DNA of 64,000 nt from Aneurinibacillus sp. (lineage in GTDB: Bacteria; Bacillota; UBA5301; DYFA01): assembly GCA_020725425.1 (NCBI GenBank), contig DYFA01000016.1, positions 1-64,000 on the forward strand, in the 5' to 3' direction. The first letter of the stretch is position 1. Each line of letters begins with the position of its first letter. Shown piece by piece: positions 52,827 to 61,931 of this stretch. Below the pieces are notes generated by a model. That model did not search any database and was not told the origin of the DNA. It saw only the letters and a program-made list of their open reading frames with translations. A program made the position numbers and the translations under genes.

Positions 52827-54074
52827 ATGAAGCACAGAGTCGTCGTGACAGGGCTGGGGCCGGTCACCCCGCTGGGGCTGGGCCGGAAGGTGTTCTGGGA
52901 GGCGCTGGTGGGCGGGAAGTCCGGCGTCGGCCCGATCACGCTGATGGACACCTCCGACTACCCCGTGCATATCGCGGCGGAGGTCAAGGATTTCCAACCG
53001 GAACAGTTTCTCGAGCGCAGAGAGGCGCGCCACATGGACCGCTTTACGCAGTTCGCGGTGGCGGCGGCCCAACTCGCCCTCGACGATTCCGGTCTGAAGC
53101 TGGACCGCCTCGACCGGGAGCGGGCCGGCGTGCTGATCGGAGCGGGGATAGGCGGCATCCAGACCCTGTACGAGCAGATGCGGGTGCTGCTGGAGCGGGG
53201 GCCCGGCCGGATCAGCCCGTACCTGGTACCGATGATGATCCTGGACATGGCGGCGGGGCAGGTATCGATCCGCTTCGGCTTCAAGGGGCCCAACTCGGCG
53301 GCGGTTTCGGCCTGTGCCTCGGCCAGTCACGCCATCGGTGAGGCCTTCAAGTGGATCCAGCGCGGGGAGTGCGACGTGATGGTGACGGGCGGCGCCGAGG
53401 CGGCCATCTCCCCGCCGGCGCTGGCTGGTTTCTGCGCGGCCCACTCCCTGTCCACGCGCAATGCTGAGCCCGAACGGGCGAGCCGACCTTTCGACCGGGA
53501 TCGAGACGGCTTCGTCATGGGTGAGGGCGCCGGAATCCTGATTCTGGAAAGTCTGGAGCATGCCCGGGCCCGCCAGGCCAGGATTTACGCGGAAATCATC
53601 GGCTACGGCTCGACCGGCGACGCCTACAACGTCGTGGCGCCGGAACCCAACGGGGACGGGGCGTACCGGGCGATGGCCATGGCGCTGCGCGACGCTGGAC
53701 TGAGCGCGGCCGAGGTGGACTACATCAACGCTCACGGCACCGCCACGCAAGTGGGGGACGTGGCTGAGACGCTCGCCATCAAGCGCCTGCTGGGCGGGGA
53801 GTCCCGGGCCTGCGTGAGCAGCACCAAGTCGATGACAGGGCACCTTTTGGGGGCGGCCGGCGGGGTGGAGGCCATCGCCACGGTTTTGACCCTCTATGAG
53901 GGGGTCGCTCCGCCCACCATCAACCTGGAGAACCAAGACCCGGCGTGCGACCTGGACTGCGTGCCCAATGTCGCCCGGTGGGGCGACTTCCGCGTGGCGC
54001 TCTCCAACTCCTTCGGCTTTGGAGGGCATAACGCCGTCCTGGCCTTTCGACGCTGGGCGGAGGATGAGGGGTGA
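52827..54074 (+). CDS. fabF: Beta-ketoacyl-ACP synthase II
   Basis: Elongating condensing enzyme. The 415 residues have the Cys-His-His site: cysteine in SACASASHAIGEA (near residue 165), histidine in NAHGTATQVGD (near 302) and histidine in KSMTGHLLGAAGG (near 338). ATG 52827 has CAGGAGG upstream; the frame is open further back without homology. The rnc start overlaps the stop (GTGA). Confidence 0.96.
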   Translation: MKHRVVVTGLGPVTPLGLGRKVFWEALVGGKSGVGPITLMDTSDYPVHIAAEVKDFQPEQFLERREARHMDRFTQFAVAAAQLALDDSGLKLDRLDRERAGVLIGAGIGGIQTLYEQMRVLLERGPGRISPYLVPMMILDMAAGQVSIRFGFKGPNSAAVSACASASHAIGEAFKWIQRGECDVMVTGGAEAAISPPALAGFCAAHSLSTRNAEPERASRPFDRDRDGFVMGEGAGILILESLEHARARQARIYAEIIGYGSTGDAYNVVAPEPNGDGAYRAMAMALRDAGLSAAEVDYINAHGTATQVGDVAETLAIKRLLGGESRACVSSTKSMTGHLLGAAGGVEAIATVLTLYEGVAPPTINLENQDPACDLDCVPNVARWGDFRVALSNSFGFGGHNAVLAFRRWAEDEG

Positions 54075-54802
54075 GTCGTGCCACCGGGCCGCCCGACGCG
54101 CTGCGGGAATGGCAGCAGAAAGTCGGGCTGAGCGATGTGGAGCCGGGACTGTTGCGCCAGGCGTTCGTCCACCGCTCGTACGCGCATGAACTGGATGAAG
54201 GCCCGGACAACGAACGTCTGGAGTTCTTGGGCGACGCCGTGCTCGGGCTGGTCATCAGCGAGCAGCTCTATCGGCGGCACCCGGAGTGCAGGGAAGGCGA
54301 GCTCACGCGGCGAAAGGCGTTCCTGGTGAGCCGGCGGACCCTGGCGGCTATCGCCGCCCGGTTGGAGATCGGACCCCTGCTGCAGCTGGGGCACGGGGAG
54401 GAGGCCACCGGCGGGCGGGAACGCGCTTCTGTCCTGGGCAATGCTCTGGAGGCGCTGATCGGCTGCCTCTACCTGCATGGGGGTTACCGGCGGGCGGAAG
54501 CCTTCGTCCTGCAGAACTGGCAGGTGGAGCTCGAAGCCTTGGGTGCCAGAGGTTCGACCGACGCCAAGTCGGAGCTCCAGGAGAAAACGCAGGCCTGGTA
54601 CGGACAGCGGCCGACGTACGTCCTGGTGAAAGCAGAAGGGCCGGACCACGCCAAACGTTTCGCCGTCCAGGTGGTCCTCGACAGTTTGATTCTTGGGGAA
54701 GGGGTGGGCTACACCAAGAAAGAAGCGCAACAAACTGCGGCCCGGGAGGCGTTGGGCCGCCTGTCCTCCCCGTCGGCGCACTCGGGGGAACTGCGGAGAT
54801 AG
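54071..54802 (+). CDS. rnc: Ribonuclease III
   Basis: Double-stranded RNA endonuclease that processes rRNA and other transcripts. The 243 residues hold the RNase III signature NERLEFLGDAVLGLV (near residue 47) with catalytic acidic residues and a second site (NALEALIGCLYLHGG), followed by a dsRNA-binding domain (about 165-235, SELQEKTQAWYGQRP; GYTKKEAQQTAAREAL). Coupled to fabF by a four-base overlap, a usual arrangement in Bacillota. Confidence 0.96.
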   Translation: MSRATGPPDALREWQQKVGLSDVEPGLLRQAFVHRSYAHELDEGPDNERLEFLGDAVLGLVISEQLYRRHPECREGELTRRKAFLVSRRTLAAIAARLEIGPLLQLGHGEEATGGRERASVLGNALEALIGCLYLHGGYRRAEAFVLQNWQVELEALGARGSTDAKSELQEKTQAWYGQRPTYVLVKAEGPDHAKRFAVQVVLDSLILGEGVGYTKKEAQQTAAREALGRLSSPSAHSGELRR

Positions 54803-54863
54803 TCCTTCCCCCGCCGGGTGAATTATTGTACAATAGAGGAAAATGGTGGAACGGAGGCAGCTC

Positions 54864-55631
54864 ATGCCGAGCGGACAGCGTGCGAAGGGAGCCGGCCTCG
54901 AAGGGAAAGAAGCCGGCCCTGCAGCGAAGAAAGCAGGTGTCGCCGGGACGGAGAGCCGAGCCTGCGACTCCGGGAGCGGCCTGGACCGGGAGACCGTCAT
55001 CGCCATCGAGAAGGCCTTGCAGAAGCTGCCGGGGGTTGGGTCGGTGCGCCTTTTGGTCAACGAGGCCGGCGAGATCCAGGAGGTCCACGCCCTGGCGGAC
55101 TCCGGCCGTTTGCCGAAACAGGTGGTGAAGGATTTCGAGACCCTGCTCCTCACCAAGTTCGGGATCGAGATCGACCACCGTAAGATCAGCATCGCCCAGC
55201 TCGGCGATGAGCCGAAGCCGCCCGGGCCGCTGCCGCGGCTGGTCATCCGCGGGCTGGAGCTGCGTAACCAGGGGACCGTGACCAGCGTCCGAGTGGAGTT
55301 GGCCGACCCGGAGCGTTCGACTGCCGGGGCGGCGGAGGGACCGTCCTCGACCACCAATAAGCTGCGGCTGGTGGCGCAGGCTACCCTGGCGGCGGTGAAG
55401 GGGTTCACCGGCGACCTCGTGCAGTATGTCTTGGAGGACGTCCGCCTGGAGCGGGTCGCCCGGCGCGAGGTGGTCGTGGTCTGCGTTACTCTGGTGGGAG
55501 CGAAGGGAGAGGAGACGCTGTTGGGTACGTGCCGGGTGGGGCGGGATGAAACGGAAGCCACGATCCGCGCTACGCTTTCGGCGTTGAACCGCCGCCTTGG
55601 CAAGTTGATCCCGCAGGCCAAGCCGGCGTAG
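54864..55631 (+). CDS. Unknown protein upstream of spoVS
   Basis: A 255-residue cytoplasmic protein that I cannot name. The first ~40 residues are a low-complexity Lys/Ala/Gly/Glu stretch. Then comes an alpha/beta domain (about 45-115, TVIAIEKALQKLPGVGSVRLL; VVKDFETLLLTKFGIEIDHRK; ISIAQLGDE) and a second one (about 125-245, LVIRGLELRNQGTVTSVRVEL; RLVAQATLAAVKGFTG). ATG 54864 has GGAGG six bases upstream. Position before spoVS suggests, but does not prove, a sporulation-phase or division link. Confidence 0.68.
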   Translation: MPSGQRAKGAGLEGKEAGPAAKKAGVAGTESRACDSGSGLDRETVIAIEKALQKLPGVGSVRLLVNEAGEIQEVHALADSGRLPKQVVKDFETLLLTKFGIEIDHRKISIAQLGDEPKPPGPLPRLVIRGLELRNQGTVTSVRVELADPERSTAGAAEGPSSTTNKLRLVAQATLAAVKGFTGDLVQYVLEDVRLERVARREVVVVCVTLVGAKGEETLLGTCRVGRDETEATIRATLSALNRRLGKLIPQAKPA

Positions 55632-55695
55632 GGGTAGGCCGGCGCGAGCGAGAGGATTGAGAGTGAACTGAAGAGAGTGGGGAGGGGGAACGGCA

Positions 55696-55956
55696 GTGGA
55701 GGTGCTGAAGGTCTCGGCCCAGTCCAATGCCAAGGCCGTGGCTGGCGCCTTGGCAGCGGTGCTGCGTCAGGAGAACCAGGCAGAGCTGCAGGCCGTCGGG
55801 GCGGCCGCGGTGAATCAGGCGATCAAGGCGATCGCCATCACCCGGGGGTACGTCGCGCCGAACGGCATCAACCTGGTCTGTGTCCCGGCCTTTGCCGAGA
55901 TTCAGATCGATGGTGAGGACCGCACAGCGATCAAGTTTCTCGTAGGCCCGCGTTGA
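55696..55956 (+). CDS. spoVS: Stage V sporulation protein S
   Basis: An 86-residue Alba-like protein (EVLKVSAQSNAKAVAGALAA; YVAPNGINLVCVPAFAEI, each the typical block). SpoVS is one of the most conserved sporulation proteins; in B. subtilis it affects septation and coat stages under sigma-H. GTG 55696 follows a GGGGAGGGGG run. A very strong hairpin follows. Confidence 0.95.
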   Translation: MEVLKVSAQSNAKAVAGALAAVLRQENQAELQAVGAAAVNQAIKAIAITRGYVAPNGINLVCVPAFAEIQIDGEDRTAIKFLVGPR

Positions 55957-55978
55957 GCCGGGCGCAAGGAGTGTGGGG

Positions 55979-56009
55979 GGGCGGCGGGCCGGGCCCGCCG
56001 CCCACTTTT
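55979..56009 (+). terminator. Strong terminator after spoVS
   Basis: GGGCGGCGGGC (55979-55989), loop CGG, GCCCGCCGCCC (55993-56003), then ACTTTTG: an 11-bp all-GC perfect stem. Confidence 0.8.
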
Positions 56010-56146
56010 GCTGCGCCCGCCTGCCCAGCACAAGCCTCCGTCCCCAAGAGCTTGACTTTCGCCCGGGAACAATGGGCGCCTTCTCCCAGGACGGCCTTCT
56101 GGGACACCGCATACGGTGGGGCAGAAACGACGGAGGTGAGTACACG

Positions 56147-56356
56147 ATGGGACACGATTACGTTCACCGCTTGAGGGGCTACGTCAGGGACCTGGATGAG
56201 ATGTGCGCGACCTGCGACCGGTGGATCGCCGACGCCGACCCGCCGGTACGGCGCAGGCTCATCTTTGCCCGCCGAGGCTTGGGGATCGCCCGGTTGGCCT
56301 TCCTGGCGATCCTGGGGTTGTTGGGCGTCGCCGCCCTCCGGCCGAGAGTCCTCTAA
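56147..56356 (+). CDS. Small membrane protein with CxxC, unknown
   Basis: A 69-residue protein: a charged N-terminal part (HDYVHRLRGYVRDLDE) with CATC near residue 22, then a basic stretch and one C-terminal membrane helix (about 46-65). CGGAGGTGAG before the ATG is a good ribosome site, which supports a real gene. I know no family. It lies between two GC-rich terminators as its own unit; no clear promoter was found in 56010-56146. Confidence 0.55.
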   Translation: MGHDYVHRLRGYVRDLDEMCATCDRWIADADPPVRRRLIFARRGLGIARLAFLAILGLLGVAALRPRVL

Positions 56357-56375
56357 GTCTGGAGACCCACCGCGG

Positions 56376-56411
56376 GGCGGGCCCGGCCCGCCGCCCTTTG
56401 CCTTTTCTGGA
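56376..56411 (+). terminator. Terminator after the small membrane gene
   Basis: GGCGGGC (56376-56382), loop CCG, GCCCGCC (56386-56392), then GCCCTTTGCCTTTT. It resembles the hairpin at 55979. Confidence 0.65.
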
Positions 56412-56498
56412 CAGACCGGGGAGCTTTTCCCCGGTCGACTGGCATATTTCGCCAACCACGGCGATAGACATTTTTCCAAGAGACCTAGCGCCGTGGGG

Positions 56499-57224
56499 GT
56501 GGGCCAGTTGACGGAGGAAAATCAGAAGCGCGATCTGTACCTGGTTCAGCGCGCCAGGCTCGGCGACCGGCTGGCTCAGGAGGAGCTGGTGCGGAAGTAC
56601 ACTCCGCTGGTGCGGCACATCGTCCGGAACTACTACGCTCGCTTCCTGGAGTTCGACGACCTCATGCAGGAAGGGCTGATCGGTCTGCTCCACGCTATCC
56701 GGGAGTACGACGGGGAACGGTATGCCGTCAAGTTCTCCTCCTTCGCCTACATCTGTGTCATCCGCAAGGTGTATAACGTGATCAAGCACACGAACGGGAC
56801 GAAGCACCGGGTGTTGAACGACGCAGTGTCCCTCTTCAATTTCGTCAACCTGGATGAGACCCGTATCGTGCTCGACGTGGTGGCGAGCGAGGACGCTGAA
56901 GTAGACCCTGAGAAGGTGGTGGAGGAGGAGTTCATTTCCGCCCGGGTGGAGCAGGTGCTGCGCGCCCACCTGTCGGTTTTGGAGTACACCGTAATCCGGA
57001 TGCTGCTGGCAGGGTACAGCTACGCCGACATGGAACGGGAGCTGGGCGTCAGCGCCAAGGTCATCGACAACGCCCGGACGCGGGTGCGCCTCAAGCTCAA
57101 GCGCATCCTGCAGAAGTACGGTTCTCTGCTCTCGCCCAAGGTGCCGGATAAGACCCGGCAACGCAAGGACCTCTACTACCGCTTCCCCACGCCGCTGCCT
57201 TCGGTGGCCGCCCTCGATCTGTAG
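56499..57224 (+). CDS. Sigma-70 family factor, SigH-like
   Basis: A ~241-residue sigma factor. Region 2 is clear: LVQRARLGDRLAQEELV, YYARFLEFDDLMQEGLIGLLHA (near residues 45-66) and KFSSFAYICVIRKVYNVIK. Region 4 follows (about 150-205, HLSVLEYTVIRMLLAGYSY; REL...SAKVIDNARTRVRLKLKRIL). The length and DLMQEGLIGL motif resemble sigma-H of endospore formers, but an alternative sporulation or stress sigma factor is possible. GTG 56493 or 56499 are possible starts; no ribosome site is obvious. Confidence 0.82.
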   Translation: MGQLTEENQKRDLYLVQRARLGDRLAQEELVRKYTPLVRHIVRNYYARFLEFDDLMQEGLIGLLHAIREYDGERYAVKFSSFAYICVIRKVYNVIKHTNGTKHRVLNDAVSLFNFVNLDETRIVLDVVASEDAEVDPEKVVEEEFISARVEQVLRAHLSVLEYTVIRMLLAGYSYADMERELGVSAKVIDNARTRVRLKLKRILQKYGSLLSPKVPDKTRQRKDLYYRFPTPLPSVAALDL

Positions 57225-57232
57225 GGAGGCCC

Positions 57233-57262
57233 TTTCCTTCGCTCTTCCTCCCGTGCTAAAAT
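57233..57262 (+). promoter_or_regulatory. Extended -10 promoter for smc
   Basis: TTTCCT (57233-57238), 18 bases, TAAAAT (57257-57262), preceded by TGC, an extended -10. The leader to the smc start is about 65 bases. Confidence 0.45.
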
Positions 57263-57331
57263 AAGCTAGCCCTTGCTTCCCGGACCGGCAGGGCTGGCTG
57301 TCATCGTATTCCCGACACGGAGGGCTGTTCG

Positions 57332-60300
57332 TTGCTCCTGCGAAAAATCAGCCTGCAGGGTTTCAAATCCTTTGCCGACCGCCTGGAGATGTCCTTTGAG
57401 CCCGGGATCGCTGCCATTGTGGGACCCAACGGCAGTGGCAAGTCCAACATCGCCGACGCAGTGAAATGGGTCCTGGGAGAGTCGAGCGCCCGCGAGCTGC
57501 GCGGGTCGCGGATGGAGGACGTCATCTTCGCCGGCAGCGCCCACCGCCGATCGCTGGGGCTGGCCGAGGTCTCCCTCACCCTGGACAACAGCGACGGCTT
57601 TCTGCCAGTCGAGTTCGCTGAGGTTAGCGTGACCCGGCGTCTCTATCGTTCCGGCGAATCCGAGTTCCTGCTGAACCACACCCCGTGCCGGTTGCGGGAC
57701 ATCCAGGAACTCTTCCTCGATTCCGGCGTGGGGCGGAATGCCTACGCCCTGCTGTCGCAAACCGAGATCGATTCCGTCCTTTCCGCCCATCCGGAGGAGC
57801 GGCGCCGCCTCTTCGAAGAGGCGGCCGGGGTGGCCAAGTTCCGGGCGAAGAGGGCGGAAGCTCTCCGGAGGCTCTCCGAGACCGAGCAGAACCTGACCCG
57901 GGTCGGTGACATCCTGGGGGAGCTTTCAGCGCAGCTCGGTCCACTGAAGGAGAAGGCGCGGCGGGCCGAACGACACGCCGCGCTCAGCGCCGAACTCTGC
58001 GAGGTGGAAGTGGCGCTGCTGGCCGGGGTGCTGCAGGAGGCGCAGCAGAGGGTGGCAGAGGCCGGAGAGGAGCTGACGCGGAGGGAGACGGCGGCGGCGG
58101 CGGCGCTGGCCGCGCTCCACCGCGCTGACGCGGCGGTCATGCAGGCCCGGCTGGCGGTGGCCAGCGCCGACGCGGCCCGGGAGGAAGAGGCCCGGGAGGT
58201 GCTGGCGCTCGCCACGGAGCTCGAGAAGGTCGAAGGACAGCTCAAAGCGGCCCGGGAACGGCGAGCGCGGTGGACGGACGACCAGGCCCGGGTGGCGACG
58301 GCCCGGGCCGAACTGGCGGGGAAGCTCGAAGTCGCAATCGCCCGGGCGGAGGAGCGGGAACGAGCCACCGCCGCCGCCGAGGCGAGCCTGGCGGAGGTCC
58401 GGGCCGCGGCGGCCAGCCGGGCGGAGGAGCTGGCCGAGCTCACCGCTCTGGTGCGCCGGCGGGAAGAGGAGCTCGAGGGCCAGAAGGGTGAGTTCATCGA
58501 GCGGATGAACGAGACGGCACAGCTACGGAACGAACTCCGGGGGCTGGAGGCGACCCGCCAGGCGGCGGAGAGCCATCGGGAGCGGCTGGCGCGGGAGGCG
58601 GAAGAGGCGCAGGGCGCGGTAGAGGCGGCCAGGCAAGCCGTGGCTGCGGCGGAGGAGCGGCGGCGGCAGGCCCGGGAGGCAGTGAACCTGTGGGAGCAGG
58701 CGCTCCACGAGGTGGAGCAGGAGGAGGCGGCAGTCAGCGAAGAGTCCCGGCGCCTGGAGAAGGAGCGGCGGGAAGGAGAGGCCCTCGCGGCCCGGCTGCG
58801 GTCGACATGGCAGGTGCTGAGTGACTGGCAGCGGAACCGGGAAGGCTATGCGGAAGGCCCTCGGGCAGTCTTGGACGAGCAGGCGGCGGGGCGGTTGAAC
58901 GGGGTGCTGGGGACGGTGGCCGAGCTCCTGCGGGTCCCGGTTGAGCTGGAGCGGGCGGTGGAGACCGCCCTCGGGGCGAGTCTGCAGGACGTGGTGGTCC
59001 GGGACGAGGAGGTGGCGCGCCAGGGGATCCAGTTCCTGAAGGTCAAGCGGGCCGGGCGGGCCACCTTCCTGCCGCTGGCGCTCCTCTCGCCGAGGCCGCT
59101 GGGCCCCCGGCAGCGGCGGGAGTTGGCGGCGGTCGGCGGTGAAGGCTTCCTCGGTGCCGCAGACGAGCTGGTGGAATATCCGCCGCAGGTGCGACCGGCG
59201 GTGGAGTACCTGTTGGGGCGGGTGCTCGTCACCCGCGACCTGGAGACGGCCTTGCGAGTCGGGCGGGCCTGCGGCCTGCGCTACATGGTGGTGACGACTG
59301 AGGGGGACGTGGTCCGGCCGGGAGGGGCAGTGACCGGCGGGCGGGAGGTGCGCAACCGGGGGCTCCTGCGACGCCAGCGGCAGCTGACCGAGGTGGAAGC
59401 CGCCCTCCGCGCCGCCGAGGAGCGACAGGCCCAGTTGGAGCACGAAGCGAAGGAACTGCTCCGCCGGGTGTCTGCCTGCCGGGAAGAGCGGTCGCACCTG
59501 GAGCGGGCCCGACGTGCGGAAGAAGAGAAGGTTGCCGCAGCGGAGCGGGAGGCGGCGGTCCGCACCTCGGAACTGCGCCAGGCCGAAGCGGCGGTGGCAA
59601 GGATTCGGGCCGAACTAACCGCCCTGGATGCCGGGGCCGGCGGGCAGCGGGAAGAAGAGCTGAAGACCCGGTTGAGCGCGGCGGAAGGGGCAAGGAGGGC
59701 GCTGGAAGAGGCCATCACCCGGGGGACGGAGGAACTCCGCCAAATGGTGCGACGCCGGGAAGAGGCGGCGGAGAGGCTTACCGCGGCCAAGGTCGCCTTG
59801 GCGGAGAGGGAGAAGGATGCTGCAGCTGCACAAGCAGAGGCGGCCCGGGCCCGAGTCGAGGTGGAGGAGCTCCTCCGGGAGGCGGCGGCGGCAGGGGAGC
59901 GGGCGGCCGACCTGGAGCGGCGCATGGCTGAGACCGAAGAGCAGCTGGTCCAGTTGGAAGCGGAACGAGACGCCTTGGGTCGCCGCCGGGCGGAAGCCGA
60001 GCAGCGCGCCGCGATCCTGGCCCAGGAGCGGGCGACGGTGGGTCGGGCGCTGGCCGCGGCGGAGGCGGAAGCCGACCGGGCCCGCCTCCTCCGGGACGAG
60101 GCCCAGCAAAACGTGCATGAAGCGGAGCTCCAGGCGGCCAAGGCGGACTTGGAGGCGGAGAGCGTTGCGGCGCGCCTCTGGTCGGAGTGGGGGGTTGATC
60201 GGGCCACCGCTCTGTCCCAGGCGGGGACCCCGCCGGAGGAGCGGGCGGCCGCGGCAGAGCGGGCGGAGGCGCTCCGGCGGCGCCTGAAAGCGCTGGGCAC

Positions 60301-60895
60301 GGTGGATCCGGAAGCAGTCGGCGAATACGCCGCCCTGGTGGACAGGCACAGCTTCCTCTCCCAGCAATACGCTGACCTGACCGCCGCCCGGGCGAGGCTG
60401 ACCGAGGTTCTGAGTGAGGTCGAGAGGGCCACGGCGCGGCAGTTCGCTGAAACCTTCGCGGCGGTGAGAGAGGAGTTCGCGGCTCTCTTCCGCCGGGTCT
60501 TCGGCGGGGGCCGAGCCGACTTGCGCCTGACCGACCCGGAGCGGCCGACCGAGTCCGGCATCGAGGTGGAGGCCCAGCCGCCGGGAAAGAAGAACCAGAG
60601 CCTGCTGTCGCTCTCCACCGGGGAGCGGACACTGACCGCGCTGGCCCTCCTCTTCGCCATGATGCGGGTGAGGCCGGCGCCCTTCTGCGTGCTGGACGAG
60701 GTGGACGCCGCGCTCGACGAGGCCAACCTGGAGCGGTTCGTGGCTCTCTTGCGGGAGTTCGCTGCGGGGATGCAGTTCGTGGTCATCACCCACCGCCGAC
60801 AGACTATGGAGGCAGCTGAAATCCTTTACGGAGTGACGATGGAGGAGCCGGGGGCGTCGCAGTTGGTCTCGGTGCGACTGGCGGAGGCGGGGTAG
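57332..60895 (+). CDS. smc: Chromosome segregation protein SMC
   Basis: Condensin ATPase that organises and segregates the chromosome with ScpA/ScpB. The 1187 residues have the full layout: N-terminal head with Walker A GPNGSGKSNIADAV (near residue 32), a long coiled coil (~170-500), the hinge (~505-660, RVPVELERAVETALGASLQD), the return coiled coil (~660-1000) and the C-terminal head with signature LSTGERTLTALALLF and Walker B FCVLDEVDAALD. The coiled coils are unusually rich in Ala, Arg and Glu. TTG start; ftsY follows. Confidence 0.96.
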   Translation: MLLRKISLQGFKSFADRLEMSFEPGIAAIVGPNGSGKSNIADAVKWVLGESSARELRGSRMEDVIFAGSAHRRSLGLAEVSLTLDNSDGFLPVEFAEVSVTRRLYRSGESEFLLNHTPCRLRDIQELFLDSGVGRNAYALLSQTEIDSVLSAHPEERRRLFEEAAGVAKFRAKRAEALRRLSETEQNLTRVGDILGELSAQLGPLKEKARRAERHAALSAELCEVEVALLAGVLQEAQQRVAEAGEELTRRETAAAAALAALHRADAAVMQARLAVASADAAREEEAREVLALATELEKVEGQLKAARERRARWTDDQARVATARAELAGKLEVAIARAEERERATAAAEASLAEVRAAAASRAEELAELTALVRRREEELEGQKGEFIERMNETAQLRNELRGLEATRQAAESHRERLAREAEEAQGAVEAARQAVAAAEERRRQAREAVNLWEQALHEVEQEEAAVSEESRRLEKERREGEALAARLRSTWQVLSDWQRNREGYAEGPRAVLDEQAAGRLNGVLGTVAELLRVPVELERAVETALGASLQDVVVRDEEVARQGIQFLKVKRAGRATFLPLALLSPRPLGPRQRRELAAVGGEGFLGAADELVEYPPQVRPAVEYLLGRVLVTRDLETALRVGRACGLRYMVVTTEGDVVRPGGAVTGGREVRNRGLLRRQRQLTEVEAALRAAEERQAQLEHEAKELLRRVSACREERSHLERARRAEEEKVAAAEREAAVRTSELRQAEAAVARIRAELTALDAGAGGQREEELKTRLSAAEGARRALEEAITRGTEELRQMVRRREEAAERLTAAKVALAEREKDAAAAQAEAARARVEVEELLREAAAAGERAADLERRMAETEEQLVQLEAERDALGRRRAEAEQRAAILAQERATVGRALAAAEAEADRARLLRDEAQQNVHEAELQAAKADLEAESVAARLWSEWGVDRATALSQAGTPPEERAAAAERAEALRRRLKALGTVDPEAVGEYAALVDRHSFLSQQYADLTAARARLTEVLSEVERATARQFAETFAAVREEFAALFRRVFGGGRADLRLTDPERPTESGIEVEAQPPGKKNQSLLSLSTGERTLTALALLFAMMRVRPAPFCVLDEVDAALDEANLERFVALLREFAAGMQFVVITHRRQTMEAAEILYGVTMEEPGASQLVSVRLAEAG

Positions 60896-60920
60896 GCGTG
60901 ACAGAAGCGGAGGTGGCAGT

Positions 60921-61865
60921 GTGGAGGGTGGTGGCATCCTGGCCAAGCTGCGGCAGGGCCTGGCGCGGACTCGGGAGGGACTCCGTTCGCGCCTGGGTGA
61001 GCTGATTGCCGGGTCACGCCTTCTGGACCAGGAGTTTTTCGACGAGCTGGAGGCCATCCTGCTGCAGGCCGATGTTGGGGTCTCCACGACCGACAAGATC
61101 CTGGAACAGCTCAAAGAGAGACTCAAGGCGGAGCGCATCTCTGAGCCGGCCGCGGCGCGGGCCGCCTTGAAGACGATCATCCGCGGACTCCTACCCCCTG
61201 GCCCGAGCGAACTGGCCCGGCCAGCGGCAGGGCCGGCGGTGATCATGGTGGTCGGAGTGAACGGGACCGGCAAGACTACCACTGTGGGCAAGCTGGCCCA
61301 TCTGTTGCGGGAACAGGGCGCCAAGGTGATCCTCGGCGCCGCTGACACCTTTCGCGCTGCGGCCACGGAGCAGCTGTCCGTCTGGGCCCAGCGGGCCGGG
61401 GTGGAGGTCATAAGCCAGAGGTCCGGGAGCGACCCGGCGGCTGTGGCCTTCGACGCCGCCAAGGCCGCGGTGGCGCGCCGGGCGGATTACCTCTTGATCG
61501 ACACCGCGGGGCGGCTGCACACGAAGGAGAACCTGATGGCGGAGCTGCAGAAAGTCTCCCGGGTGCTGGGGCGGGAGATACAGGGGGCCCCGCACGAGGT
61601 GCTGCTGGTGCTGGATGCCACCACCGGCCAGAACGCCCTCACTCAAGCGAGGATTTTCGGCGAGGCGGTGGGGGTGACAGGGATTGTCCTGACCAAGCTG
61701 GACGGTACCGCCAAGGGCGGGGTGGTGATCGGGATCGCCGACTCACAAGGGGTGCCGGTGAAGTATGTCGGGCTCGGGGAGGGAGTGGACGACTTGCGCT
61801 CCTTCGAGCCTGACCTGTTCGTGGCGGCCCTGTTCGAGGAGGCAGAGGAGGAAAAAGAGGGTTGA
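60921..61865 (+). CDS. ftsY: Signal recognition particle receptor FtsY
   Basis: SRP receptor GTPase that docks ribosomes making membrane proteins. The 314 residues include the four-helix N domain and the G domain: GVNGTGKTTTVGKLAH (near residue 110), DTFRAAATEQL, DTAGRLHTKENLM, TKLDGTAKGG and the closing GVDDLRSFEP. The acidic A domain of some bacteria is absent, as in many Bacillota. GTG 60921 has GGAGGTG upstream. The promoter of the next gene overlaps its stop. Confidence 0.96.
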   Translation: MEGGGILAKLRQGLARTREGLRSRLGELIAGSRLLDQEFFDELEAILLQADVGVSTTDKILEQLKERLKAERISEPAAARAALKTIIRGLLPPGPSELARPAAGPAVIMVVGVNGTGKTTTVGKLAHLLREQGAKVILGAADTFRAAATEQLSVWAQRAGVEVISQRSGSDPAAVAFDAAKAAVARRADYLLIDTAGRLHTKENLMAELQKVSRVLGREIQGAPHEVLLVLDATTGQNALTQARIFGEAVGVTGIVLTKLDGTAKGGVVIGIADSQGVPVKYVGLGEGVDDLRSFEPDLFVAALFEEAEEEKEG

Positions 61866-61890
61866 CACGGGAGTGGCGGACCGGTATACT
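61862..61890 (+). promoter_or_regulatory. Promoter of ylxM-ffh
   Basis: TTGACA (61862-61867), 17 bases, TATACT (61885-61890). The ftsY stop codon TGA (61863-61865) lies inside the -35 hexamer. Confidence 0.78.
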
Positions 61891-61931
61891 GCCGCTGTAA
61901 AGGAGTTTCCCTTGACAAAGGGGCCGACGCC

